Source: Methylotenera sp.
GTDB taxonomy: Bacteria > Pseudomonadota > Gammaproteobacteria > Burkholderiales > Methylophilaceae
Reading direction: 5' to 3'
Length of the DNA stretch: 64,000 bases
NCBI RefSeq assembly: GCF_029945705.1
Contig: NZ_JAQSDC010000058.1
Span: 1-64,000 of the forward strand
In this document: one piece after another, positions 1 through 8,500 of the stretch
Numbering within the stretch: the stretch's first letter is position 1
Layout of the letters: each line of letters begins with the position of its first letter
Position numbers and translations under genes: made by a program
The notes under the pieces: model-generated
Told to the model about the DNA's origin: nothing
Databases searched by the model: none
What the model saw: the letters and a program-made list of their open reading frames with translations, nothing else

Positions 1-246
1 AAACAGGAAGAGCTTGTCTGAAGTGGTAGTGTCCACTTTATTCAACAGGGGTCATACCCATCTAATTAGTAGTATCATGTCTTGATTAGGCTAACTTATA
101 CCAGTAGCAAGTCAAGCTGCGTTAGATGTGTATTTTCTTATAGCTATGTACAAAGGTTGTCGTGATTAATATGGCGCAATGGTCTAGAAAAAGTGAATTC
201 ATTATTCATGCTGTACCCGTAACTAGTCTAATCAACTTACATCATC
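1..246. other. Non-coding leader region before cbpA
   Basis: No convincing gene is seen in these 246 bases. The first 60 bases contain short self-complementary stretches (GTGG/CCAC around 23-36 and GGGT/ACCC around 50-60) that could be the end of an upstream element, but the window edge prevents any conclusion. The cbpA promoter must lie here; I see no consensus sigma70 or sigma32 element that I would defend. Confidence 0.4.
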
Positions 247-1188
247 ATGAAATTTAAAGATTATTATGAAGCGTTAGGCGTTGCACGCACTGCAACTCAA
301 GACGAAATCAAAAAGGCTTACCGTAAGCTAGCGCATCAATATCATCCAGATGTCTCAAAAGACCCAGCAGGCGAAGAAAAATTTAAAGAAATAGGTGAGG
401 CTTATGCCACACTTAAAGATGTTGAAAAGCGCGCGGCTTATGATGAGCTCGGGCGCCATCCAGCAGGCGAAGAGTTTAGACCACCACCAAATTGGGGCGC
501 AAACCAAGGTGGGCAGCAAGGCTATTCTTTTGATGATGTAGATTTATCGGATTTGTTCGCCAGTTTTTCTAAAGGCCGGTCGGGCGGCGCACATCAAGGC
601 CGCAGTATGCCAATTTCTGGGCAAGATTATGAGTTGGCAACTCAAATTTCACTTGAAGATGCTTTTAATGGCACCACAGTAGATTTAAATTTCACCGTGC
701 CAGAATATGATGCACAAGGTCAACTAAAGCGTATGCCACATACCTTTAAAGCACGTATTCCACAAGGTGTGACTGATGGTCAAAAAATGCTATTACGAGG
801 AAAGGGTGGAAAAGGCGCAAATGGAGGGCCTGACGGTAACTTGTATTTAAATATTAGTTTCACGCCACACCGACTATTCCGTGTGATTGATCATGACCTG
901 TTTATTGATTTACCGCTCACCGTATCAGAAGCTGCTTTAGGCGCCACAGTTAAAATACCGACTCTAGACGGCGCAGTGAATCTTAAGGTGCCAGAGGGTA
1001 TTGCAAGTGGACAAAAGTTGCGCATCGGCAAGCGTGGTTTGCCTAGGAAAGGCCAAGGGAATGGGGATCTTTATGCAATTGCACAAATTGTAGTACCAGC
1101 AAAGCCTAGCGATAAAGAACGCGAGTTATTTAGAGAGTTAGCGGCAATTTCAACATTTAATCCGCGCGCGCATTTTGATGAGGAGTAA
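247..1188 (+). CDS. cbpA: CbpA-type DnaJ co-chaperone (curved DNA-binding protein)
   Basis: A class B J-protein of 313 residues, the usual CbpA length. The J domain covers about residues 1-70 with the HPD triad at 33-35, which stimulates DnaK ATPase. A Gly/Phe/Gln-rich linker (about 75-120) follows, then two C-terminal substrate-binding beta domains. The Cys-rich zinc domain of true DnaJ is absent, which separates CbpA from DnaJ. In E. coli CbpA also binds curved DNA in stationary phase; whether that applies here is inference. The cbpM-like gene 4 nt downstream makes the CbpA assignment strong, since the two are partners. Confidence 0.93.
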   Translation: MKFKDYYEALGVARTATQDEIKKAYRKLAHQYHPDVSKDPAGEEKFKEIGEAYATLKDVEKRAAYDELGRHPAGEEFRPPPNWGANQGGQQGYSFDDVDLSDLFASFSKGRSGGAHQGRSMPISGQDYELATQISLEDAFNGTTVDLNFTVPEYDAQGQLKRMPHTFKARIPQGVTDGQKMLLRGKGGKGANGGPDGNLYLNISFTPHRLFRVIDHDLFIDLPLTVSEAALGATVKIPTLDGAVNLKVPEGIASGQKLRIGKRGLPRKGQGNGDLYAIAQIVVPAKPSDKERELFRELAAISTFNPRAHFDEE

Positions 1189-1192
1189 TGCC

Positions 1193-1510
1193 ATGAGTAT
1201 TGATTTCACCGAGTTAGTATGGTTAGACCATCATCATGAAGTGACGTTAGATGAGCTTGCAGAGCTGTCTGGACTCTCTGAAGTAGAGCTGCAACAATTG
1301 GTGGATAGTGGGGCACTTATGCCAACAAATCCTGACGAGGCGAGCCTAAATTTCAGTGGGCATTGCGTTATCTCTATACGAACATTGTCACGTCTCAAGC
1401 AGGATTTTGAGTTAGAGCCAAATGCTTTTGCTTTAACGCTCGTTTTTCTAGAGCGTATCAGAGTGCTAGAGTTAAAGTTGCAAGCGCTAAATGTTGGCAA
1501 TGCTAAATAA
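1193..1510 (+). CDS. cbpM: CbpM-like modulator of CbpA
   Basis: A small protein of 105 residues in the MerR-like CbpM family (DUF of chaperone modulatory protein). E. coli CbpM binds the J domain of CbpA and blocks both its DNA-binding and co-chaperone activity. The N-terminal helix-turn-helix-like part (residues 18-45) and the C-terminal helix ending near the stop fit the family. The frame is open from 1175, but the ATG at 1193 is preferred: a GAGGAG-like Shine-Dalgarno lies about 8 nt upstream and the gene then begins 4 nt after the cbpA stop, giving a two-gene operon. Confidence 0.85.
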   Translation: MSIDFTELVWLDHHHEVTLDELAELSGLSEVELQQLVDSGALMPTNPDEASLNFSGHCVISIRTLSRLKQDFELEPNAFALTLVFLERIRVLELKLQALNVGNAK

Positions 1511-1521
1511 GTAAGTTTCTC

Positions 1522-2469
1522 TTAGTGTTTTTTTGGTAAGATTTTATTGACCATTTCAAAGAGCGCTACGCAAATTGCACCCACCGTTAAACCGACTATT
1601 GCATCTATCAGCATGGGTAAAACTATTGCTGAGAAACTGCCAATAAAAGGCAATGCGCGCAAGCTTTCAGCATAATGTTCACTAAAGTGATGTAAAGCTG
1701 GAATGCCGTGGCCAATAATACTACCCCCGACAACAAACATCGCCGCTGTGCCTAATACCGTTAGAATGCGCATTAAATAAGGGGCTGCGGCTAGTAGCTT
1801 TGCGCCTACTTTACGCAAAAGTTGTTTATAAAAACTACTGCCTTTTTTAAGCATTAAATGTAAGCCAAGGTCATCGAGTTTCACTATGCCCGCCACTAAG
1901 CCATACACGCCAAATGTCATGATAATTGCGATGGCTGAAACCACAATGACTTGCTTAGTAAAGTCGGCTGTTGCTACTGTGCCTAATGCGATGACGATGA
2001 TTTCTGCGGACAATACGAAGTCGGTACGAATGGCACCTTTGATTTTGTCTTTTTCTAGCGCAACAAGGTCAGCTTTAGAGTCGGCGACTGCTTGCTCTAG
2101 TGCGACATCATGCGCATCTTCAGCTTCTGAGCCGTGTAGAAATTTATGGGCTAACTTTTCAAACCCTTCAAAGCATAAATATGCGCCACCAAGCATGAGT
2201 AAGGGCGTAATTGCCCACGGTGCAAAATAGCTAATAGCGAGCGCAGTGGGTACTAATATAAGTTTATTGATGAGTGAGCCTTTTGCCACAGCCCACACGA
2301 CTGGTAGTTCACGCTCAGCTGCAACGCCATTCACTTGTTGAGCGTTCAGTGCAAGATCATCACCTAATACGCCAGCCGTTTTTTTTGCGGCCATTTGTGT
2401 CATGACTGAAACATCATCCAAGATGGTTGCGATGTCATCTAAAAGTGCGAGTAAGCTGCCTGCCGCCAT
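1522..2469 (-). CDS. DUF808 family inner-membrane protein (YedI-like)
   Basis: A polytopic membrane protein of 315 residues. It opens with the family signature MAAGSLLALLDDIA, followed by the SVMTQMAAKKTAGVLGDDLALNA block, in which alternating Thr/Lys/Ala and Asp residues are strongly conserved in DUF808. Several hydrophobic segments follow (about 75-105, 150-215 and 230-310) with a charged soluble insert (110-150) in between. E. coli YedI is the best-known homologue and has no established function. The gene converges on cbpM with only 11 nt between stop codons. The family is clear, the role is unknown. Confidence 0.85.
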   Translation of the reverse strand: MAAGSLLALLDDIATILDDVSVMTQMAAKKTAGVLGDDLALNAQQVNGVAAERELPVVWAVAKGSLINKLILVPTALAISYFAPWAITPLLMLGGAYLCFEGFEKLAHKFLHGSEAEDAHDVALEQAVADSKADLVALEKDKIKGAIRTDFVLSAEIIVIALGTVATADFTKQVIVVSAIAIIMTFGVYGLVAGIVKLDDLGLHLMLKKGSSFYKQLLRKVGAKLLAAAPYLMRILTVLGTAAMFVVGGSIIGHGIPALHHFSEHYAESLRALPFIGSFSAIVLPMLIDAIVGLTVGAICVALFEMVNKILPKKH

Positions 2470-2523
2470 ACATTTTCCTTAAATTCTTTTTTGATTTTTA
2501 CTTAAGATTTCTAGCTGAGTGTG

Positions 2524-3135
2524 TTATTTAGTATAACTGCTGGGATGCTTATTTAGCTTTCTTTGCAAAGTGCGTCTGTGCATATTCAAACTGCGTGCGG
2601 TGGCTGATATATTGCCATCATGCTCGGCTAAAACACGCTGTATATGCTCCCACTCTAAACGTTCTATTGGCAATGGGTTAGAGGCTAATTCTACCTCATC
2701 ATCGCCTGTTTGTTTCTCAAAAGCGGCGACAATTTCATCAGCATCGACTGGTTTAGCCAGATAATGCGTCGCGCCCAGTTTGATGGCCTCTACCGCCGTG
2801 GTGACGCTGGCAAAACCTGTAAGCACAACAATGCGTGTGCCAGCATTCAGGCTAGCGAGTTGTCGTACTAATACTAAACCTGAGTTGCCTGACATTTTTA
2901 AATCAACGACAGCAAATTCTGGAGGGTCATTCTTAGCCAACTCAAAAGCGCTTTCTGCACTATTGGCTAAGCTGACTAAAAAGCCACGTTTGCACATGGC
3001 GGGTTGCAGCGCATTTAAAAAATCTTGGTCGTCATCGACCAGCAGTAAGGTGGCTTTCTCAGTCATATTATTTTCAGCCATATCATTCTCAACCGTATCA
3101 TTTTTAGCGGTATTTTTTGTCTTTAAAGAGGTCAT
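2524..3135 (-). CDS. regA: RegA/PrrA/RoxR-type redox response regulator
   Basis: A two-domain response regulator. The receiver domain spans residues about 27-142 with the acidic cluster at 34-36, the predicted phospho-accepting Asp78 and the conserved Lys128. The C-terminal Fis-type helix-turn-helix (about 160-197) contains HRRTLQRKLNK, which is almost invariant in the RegA/PrrA/ActR/RoxR family. RegA homologues control respiration, terminal oxidases and carbon or redox metabolism in response to quinone redox state. The first 25 residues are a low-complexity Asn/Glu/Met stretch, so initiation at Met19 or Met24 is possible. The gene lies 21 nt downstream of regB and is likely co-transcribed with it. 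Confidence 0.88.
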   Translation of the reverse strand: MTSLKTKNTAKNDTVENDMAENNMTEKATLLLVDDDQDFLNALQPAMCKRGFLVSLANSAESAFELAKNDPPEFAVVDLKMSGNSGLVLVRQLASLNAGTRIVVLTGFASVTTAVEAIKLGATHYLAKPVDADEIVAAFEKQTGDDEVELASNPLPIERLEWEHIQRVLAEHDGNISATARSLNMHRRTLQRKLNKHPSSYTK

Positions 3136-3156
3136 TGAGTGGCTCGTAGTTTTTTT

Positions 3157-4440
3157 CTAAGGTTTTTCTAGGCGTAATTTTTTAAGTGGTAAATTAAGCA
3201 TCGTCAATACACCACCTTCGACATGATTGTTTAGGTTTAACTCACCATCGTAACGCGCTAGTGTGGTTTGTGTAAGGTACACCCCCAGTCCCATACCTAG
3301 TTCATTTTTAGAGGTGAAAAATGGCGTACCTAGCTGCTTTTTAGTTTCAGTACTCAAGCCTTTGCCAAAATCTCTAATTTGAATGCTCAGTGTTTTTTCG
3401 TTCCATTCAGCGTTAAATAGCACGCGTTCGGGGGATTCATCCGCGGCGTTATCCAGCATGTTTTGAATAGCTTGCGTCAACGTTCTATCCATCGCAATTA
3501 TGGGGTCAATTGGATTATTTGGCATGCTCACAACCAATTCTGTCGCAGGGCGGGTATCGCGCCAGCGTTGAATAGCATCTTGTAAGAATTCTCGCAATGG
3601 TAAACCTTGCCCTGCATCGGCACGTGTTTGCCCTGCATTACGCGTGATGCTTGATAAGATTTCTTTGCAGCGCGATACCTGTTTTTGCAATATGTTGAGT
3701 TGCGCTAATAGCTCAGGCTGGTTGGCATATTCTTGCGTGAGTTCTTTGCTGACCACCGCCATGGTGGCTAGTGGGGTGCCTAGTTCGTGTGCGGCGCTGG
3801 TTGCAAGTGTGCCAAGGGCTAACATGCGTTCGCTTTCTAGTGCTTTCTCGCGGACTTCTGCAATTTTTTTATCATAGTCACGTAAGTTTTGCCCAATACG
3901 CGCAATGAATATAGCCACAATCACCGAGCTTACAACGAAACCTATCCACATGCCGACCAAGTGAATATCCAGTTTTGCATCGCCATGTGTATGCATGTGC
4001 AGATGTGAAAGCGGTACATGATAAAACATCAGCAAGGTATAGCAAGCAATGCTCAAGCCTGCAATCAGCCATGCGTATGTTGTCCTTAAAGCAACTGCGG
4101 CAACCGTTATCGGCAGCAAATACATCCAAATAAAAGGGTTGCTATAGCCACCACTAAAATAAAACAGCCACGAGAGTGCTGCAATATCGCCTAATAACTG
4201 CATGACTAATTCACGTTGTGAGGTTTGTGTGCTGGTTCTTAAGCGCCACCATGCAATTAAGCTAAACAGCCCTAATGAAGCTATCGCAGAGATAAGTGGC
4301 GCATAAGGCATGGGGATGGACGCTTGATATAAAGCTAATATCACTAAGCTTAGGCAAGCCATCACCACGCCACGTACCATCATTAAACGTTGCATATTGA
4401 GGCGTGTTGCGTTGCTGATGGATTGTTTTGCTGTATGCAT
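3157..4440 (-). CDS. regB: RegB/PrrB/RoxS-type redox sensor histidine kinase
   Basis: A 427-residue membrane kinase. About six transmembrane segments occupy residues 20-180. The loop motif GGYSNPF at 97-103 matches the GGxxNPF signature that binds ubiquinone in RegB. The H-box HELGTPLAT places the phospho-accepting His at 218. Cys258, in the dimerisation helix (QVSRCKEIL), matches the redox-active Cys of RegB. N and G boxes (QNMLDNAADESP, DFGKG, GMGLGVYL) complete the catalytic domain. By family knowledge the kinase is inhibited by oxidised quinone or Cys oxidation. It heads a regB-regA operon and is divergent from the TonB receptor gene. Confidence 0.9.
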   Translation of the reverse strand: MHTAKQSISNATRLNMQRLMMVRGVVMACLSLVILALYQASIPMPYAPLISAIASLGLFSLIAWWRLRTSTQTSQRELVMQLLGDIAALSWLFYFSGGYSNPFIWMYLLPITVAAVALRTTYAWLIAGLSIACYTLLMFYHVPLSHLHMHTHGDAKLDIHLVGMWIGFVVSSVIVAIFIARIGQNLRDYDKKIAEVREKALESERMLALGTLATSAAHELGTPLATMAVVSKELTQEYANQPELLAQLNILQKQVSRCKEILSSITRNAGQTRADAGQGLPLREFLQDAIQRWRDTRPATELVVSMPNNPIDPIIAMDRTLTQAIQNMLDNAADESPERVLFNAEWNEKTLSIQIRDFGKGLSTETKKQLGTPFFTSKNELGMGLGVYLTQTTLARYDGELNLNNHVEGGVLTMLNLPLKKLRLEKP

Positions 4441-4523
4441 GCGTTTAAGGAGGTTTAACCAAAGTGGGTTTCATTATAAAACGGTAATGAAAATAATACC
4501 TTAAGCCTGTTGATAATTCACCT

Positions 4524-4553
4524 GCGACAAATTGTCGCGCGGCAATATGCCAC
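4524..4553. promoter_or_regulatory. Putative RegA-type operator (two adjacent GCGnC-N5-GnCnC sites)
   Basis: At 4524-4538 a perfect 7-bp inverted repeat around one central base reads GCGACAAATTGTCGC, i.e. GCGAC-N5-GTCGC. Immediately adjacent, 4539-4553 reads GCGGCAATATGCCAC, a weaker version with the same spacing. GCGnC/GnCGC half sites with variable spacing are the pattern described for RegA/PrrA binding. The site is 84 bp upstream of regB and 75 bp upstream of the TonB receptor start, so it could serve autoregulation, the receptor, or both. The pattern is seen; the function is inferred. Confidence 0.5.
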
Positions 4554-4612
4554 ATTCCGCTGTAAGAATTTCTCTAATACAATTCGGCTATAAAAAAATT
4601 AGGGGAAAGACT

Positions 4613-6985
4613 ATGTTTAAGAAATTGACATTAGCAGTAGTTTTGGCGTGTAACGGTGGCTTATTGATGGCTGAAGAGGCTGGAGTTGAAAATAACTCTG
4701 AACAACCGCAGGTAGAAGCTGAAACTATAATGGAGCTAGATGCAGTGAAGGTGCGTGCACCTATGATTGATAGTCGAATTCTTAAACATCCAGCCACGGT
4801 TGAAACTTTCGATAAAAAACAAATCGAAGAAAATCTCAATGCGGCAACATCCTCACAAACGCTGAAATATATGCCTAGCATGCAAGTACGTGAGCGTTTT
4901 ATTGGAGATCGCAACGGTAACATTGCTACCCGTACTGTTGGTTCACTGGCTAGCGCGCAAAACATGCTTTATGCGGATGGCGTACTGTTGTCTAATTTTT
5001 TACAAGGAAATTTTGGTTCACCGCGCTGGGGTCTGGTGACACCAGAGGAAATTGAAAGCATTAGTATGATGTATGGGCCGTTTTCTGCATTGTATGCGGG
5101 TAACTCGTTTGGCGGTGTGATTACCTTAGTTACACGCATGCCAGATAAATTTGAGGCGCACGCTAGCGCACAGGCCTTTACGCAGAATTATGAGCTTTAT
5201 GGTACGAATGAGAGCTTTAATGGCAATCATTTAACAGCATCGTTTGGCAATAAAGTGAATGACTTATCTTTTTGGTTTGGTGTGGATAGGCTGGAAAATC
5301 GAAGTCATCCTATGGGGTTTTCAACAGCCAATCTTTCTACAACAGCTGCTGGAGCAAGCCCAATAGTGACAGGTGCATATCAAGACAAAAATGAAGTGAG
5401 CAAAGACAGAGTTATTTTTGGTGCGAATAGTATTGATGACTCTGAGCAAACCAACATTAAATTCAAAGTGGCTTATGACATTACGCCTACCATTAAGGCA
5501 GCTTACACCTTGGGTGTATGGAATTTGGATAGTCAGACAGAGGTGAAAAGCTATGTTAAAGACGCCGCTGGAAATGCGGTGTATAACGGCAGGGTTAACT
5601 TTAACGGTCTGCGCTATGATATATCAGGCATGAGCCCTGCGGAGGCCAACTCCTTGCACATCATGCAGGCACTTGATGTAAAGTCAAGCAATAAAGGCTT
5701 TTTTGATTGGCAGCTGACTTTATCAGATTATGACTTTCATCAAGATAAAAATAGTTCTTCAAACGCACCTGCAAATGGAACGACCACGGAGGGTAATCCT
5801 TATCTTAATCGTGTTGGCCGCGTGACAGATCAAGCTGGTACAGGTTGGACGGTGCTTGATGCGCGTGCCACTTTACGTCCACAAGTGAACTATTCAGGTC
5901 AGCATACGGTTGATATTGGTTACCATGTGGATCAATACGAGTTACGCAGTGAAACCAATAATACTGCAGACTGGTCAACGGGTGTTAAAGGAAGCCTGTA
6001 TTCTGCAGCGCGTGGCGATACTCGTACTCAAGCTCTTTATGCACAAGATAAATGGCAGATTAATCCACAATGGGCGTTGACTTTCGGAGGTCGTGTCGAG
6101 CATTGGGAGGCCAATGATGGGCAAAATAAAATTACAATTGGCAGTGTACTAAGCACAGCCAATTATAAAGATGTATCAGAGAATAAATTTTCACCAAAAA
6201 TTTCATTGAGCTTCGAGCCCCAGCCAGAATGGGGTTTCCGTGCTTCATTTGGGCAGGCATTCCGCTTTCCTACAGTCGGTGAGTTGTTTCAACCTTTACA
6301 AAATGGCGCTGTTTCCTACTTTGTTCAGAGCAATCCAAACTTGAAACCAGAAGAAGTCATTGCAGGTGAGCTTTCTGCAGAGCGTCGTTTTGATAACGGC
6401 CTTGTACGCGCGAGCTTATTTAACGAGAATAAATTTGATGCCCTTATTACACAATTTCTTGCCGTGGGCAGTGCGATTCCCTACGATACTGGCACCTGTA
6501 CCAGAACAGCTGGTTGTAGTTATACGCAAAACGTCGAGCACATTCGCACGCGTGGTCTTGAGCTAGCAACACAATGGCAAGATGTACTGGTGTCTGGTTT
6601 AGATTTGCTAGGTAGCGCAACCTTCACTGATGCCGAAGTGTTACGCAACGATAATGCACCTAGTACAGTGGGCAACAAGCCGACTCGCATTCCCAGAAGT
6701 ATGTTTAAAGCGGTGGGAACATACCATCAAGGTAGTCATTTAAGCTATAGCTTGGCTGCACGTTACAGTGGCAGGCAATATAATGCTTTAGATAATAGTG
6801 ACAGTAATCCTGATACTTACGGTGCAGCGAGCAAATTTTTTGTAATGGATGTGAAAGTTAACTACAAGTTCGCAGATCGAATGACCGCAAGCCTAGGCAT
6901 TGATAATTTGAATAATTACAAAGCTTATGTATTTCACCCTTACCCACAGCGCACTGGTTACGCGCAATTGAAGTTTGATTATTAA
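4613..6985 (+). CDS. TonB-dependent outer-membrane receptor
   Basis: A TonB-dependent transporter of 790 residues from the ATG at 4613. This start is preferred over the ORF start at 4532 because it has an AGGGGAAAG Shine-Dalgarno and gives a clean signal peptide (about 1-21). The plug domain follows (about 35-170, including the MLYADGVLL and ALYAGNSFGGVITL blocks), then a beta-barrel ending in an aromatic-terminated strand (LKFDY). Cys629 and Cys635 probably form a disulfide in an extracellular loop. It takes up a metal chelate, vitamin or similar ligand powered by TonB; the ligand cannot be read from sequence. The PepSY membrane protein 11 nt downstream suggests an iron or other metal complex. 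Confidence 0.88.
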   Translation: MFKKLTLAVVLACNGGLLMAEEAGVENNSEQPQVEAETIMELDAVKVRAPMIDSRILKHPATVETFDKKQIEENLNAATSSQTLKYMPSMQVRERFIGDRNGNIATRTVGSLASAQNMLYADGVLLSNFLQGNFGSPRWGLVTPEEIESISMMYGPFSALYAGNSFGGVITLVTRMPDKFEAHASAQAFTQNYELYGTNESFNGNHLTASFGNKVNDLSFWFGVDRLENRSHPMGFSTANLSTTAAGASPIVTGAYQDKNEVSKDRVIFGANSIDDSEQTNIKFKVAYDITPTIKAAYTLGVWNLDSQTEVKSYVKDAAGNAVYNGRVNFNGLRYDISGMSPAEANSLHIMQALDVKSSNKGFFDWQLTLSDYDFHQDKNSSSNAPANGTTTEGNPYLNRVGRVTDQAGTGWTVLDARATLRPQVNYSGQHTVDIGYHVDQYELRSETNNTADWSTGVKGSLYSAARGDTRTQALYAQDKWQINPQWALTFGGRVEHWEANDGQNKITIGSVLSTANYKDVSENKFSPKISLSFEPQPEWGFRASFGQAFRFPTVGELFQPLQNGAVSYFVQSNPNLKPEEVIAGELSAERRFDNGLVRASLFNENKFDALITQFLAVGSAIPYDTGTCTRTAGCSYTQNVEHIRTRGLELATQWQDVLVSGLDLLGSATFTDAEVLRNDNAPSTVGNKPTRIPRSMFKAVGTYHQGSHLSYSLAARYSGRQYNALDNSDSNPDTYGAASKFFVMDVKVNYKFADRMTASLGIDNLNNYKAYVFHPYPQRTGYAQLKFDY

Positions 6986-6996
6986 CTGAGTGCGTA

Positions 6997-8421
6997 ATGA
7001 GGCAAGCTCAACCCACGCGCCAATGGCCAGCTTATAATACCATTTGGCGTTGGCATTTTTATGCAGGTTTATTTTGTATCCCCTTTGTTTTAGTACTGGC
7101 AATTACTGGAGGTGTATATCTATTTAAGCCTCAGGTTGAGGCTGCGCTAAATCAACCATACAACCAGCTAAACATCGCAGGTCTACCGCAAATTGCTTCT
7201 GCACAAGTGAATGCGGCCTTGGCTGCCGCTCCTAACGCTACATTGAATGCTTATGAGTTACCACTCACGCCACAATCTGCCGTGCAGGTGTTGGTGAGTG
7301 AAAGCGGAGAGTTAACTCGTATTTACGTACACCCTAAAACTCTGCAAATTCTCAAAATAGAACAGGAAGATAATAAGCTTATGCAGGTTGTACATCGCCT
7401 ACATGGCGAGTTACTTATAGGGAGTATTGGGTCTAATCTTGTTGAGTTAGCCGCTTCTTGGACAATCGTGATGCTAATAACGGGGCTATATTTATGGTGG
7501 CCTAGGCATATGAAGGGGATAGCAGGTATTGTTTACCCAAGGCTGAGTAAAGGTAATGTGGGTAAAAATAATCGATTACTCTGGCGAGATCTGCATGCAG
7601 TCACAGGTTTTTGGATTTCATTTTTCACATTATTTTTATTGCTATCTGGTTTGCCGTGGGCTAAGTCTTGGGGTGGTCTGCTAAAAGAGATTCGTCATAT
7701 TGGTACTGGTAATGTAGTTCAACAGGATTGGACAACAGGGCGTTCAGCAGACATTAATAGTCATAGAAACACGATTTTTTCAAAAATTAATATGGTTTCT
7801 AAGGCTGATTCAGAGCATATAGACCATATTAGACATGAGCATATGGCAGATAAGGTTGGTATGCATCAAGTGATGATGCCGCAAATAGACTATCGTCCAT
7901 TAGACCGCTTAGTCACAACAGTTAAATCCCTAAATTTAGCTCCGCCAGTATTGATTTCACCGCCCTCCAAAAAGTCACCAGAGTGGACTGCGAGCTCAAA
8001 GGCGCAGAACCGACCCTTGCGTGCTGACCTTATATTAGATGGTGTTAGTGGTAGTGTGAAATCAAGAAAAGACTTTGCAGATAGACCATTACTCGACCGT
8101 ATTATTGGCACGGGTGTTGCCATCCATGAGGGACAGCTTTTTGGTTGGTTTAACCAGCTATTAGGTTTGATCACAGCGATAGGCTTGGTTTTGCTCTCCG
8201 TAAGCGCAATTATTCTCTGGTGGCGCAGGCGATCACCAGGTTTACTAGGTGCCCCGCAAGCTAGAACCGAACCTAGTTATGCACCGTTACTGGTAGCATC
8301 TATTATTTTACTTGGCGTATTGCTACCGTTTCTTGGTATTAGTTTAATTGTGCTACTGTTGGTTGAACGTTGGGTGCTGTGTTACATTCCACCAGCCAAA
8401 AATTTTCTTGGATTAAATTGA
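6997..8421 (+). CDS. PepSY-associated transmembrane protein (iron-uptake reductase-like)
   Basis: A PepSY_TM family protein of 474 residues with four or five transmembrane segments: about 20-43, 145-168, 200-222, 385-405 and 428-450. Family members usually accompany TonB receptors and several act as inner-membrane ferric-siderophore reductases or uptake accessories (FsrB/PiuB type). Conserved features include the first helix HFYAGLFCIPFVL, the HRLHGELL block and the LWWPR motif. The periplasmic loop has an unusual His/Met-rich stretch (HIDHIRHEHM at 274-283, then GMHQVMM at 288-294) that looks metal-binding. It starts 11 nt after the receptor stop and is very likely co-transcribed. Reduction of an imported metal complex is inference. 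Confidence 0.82.
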   Translation: MRQAQPTRQWPAYNTIWRWHFYAGLFCIPFVLVLAITGGVYLFKPQVEAALNQPYNQLNIAGLPQIASAQVNAALAAAPNATLNAYELPLTPQSAVQVLVSESGELTRIYVHPKTLQILKIEQEDNKLMQVVHRLHGELLIGSIGSNLVELAASWTIVMLITGLYLWWPRHMKGIAGIVYPRLSKGNVGKNNRLLWRDLHAVTGFWISFFTLFLLLSGLPWAKSWGGLLKEIRHIGTGNVVQQDWTTGRSADINSHRNTIFSKINMVSKADSEHIDHIRHEHMADKVGMHQVMMPQIDYRPLDRLVTTVKSLNLAPPVLISPPSKKSPEWTASSKAQNRPLRADLILDGVSGSVKSRKDFADRPLLDRIIGTGVAIHEGQLFGWFNQLLGLITAIGLVLLSVSAIILWWRRRSPGLLGAPQARTEPSYAPLLVASIILLGVLLPFLGISLIVLLLVERWVLCYIPPAKNFLGLN

Positions 8422-8500
8422 GACATTTTTTTATGTGATTTAGTAATTTAATCCGAGTGGGTGACGGCTCAGTTGGTCATGTCAATGTTATCAGGATTGC

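Noticed and set aside
1-60. Possible end of an insertion sequence at the left edge
   Set aside because: Only short self-complementary bits are present; no transposase fragment or paired terminal repeat is visible inside the window.
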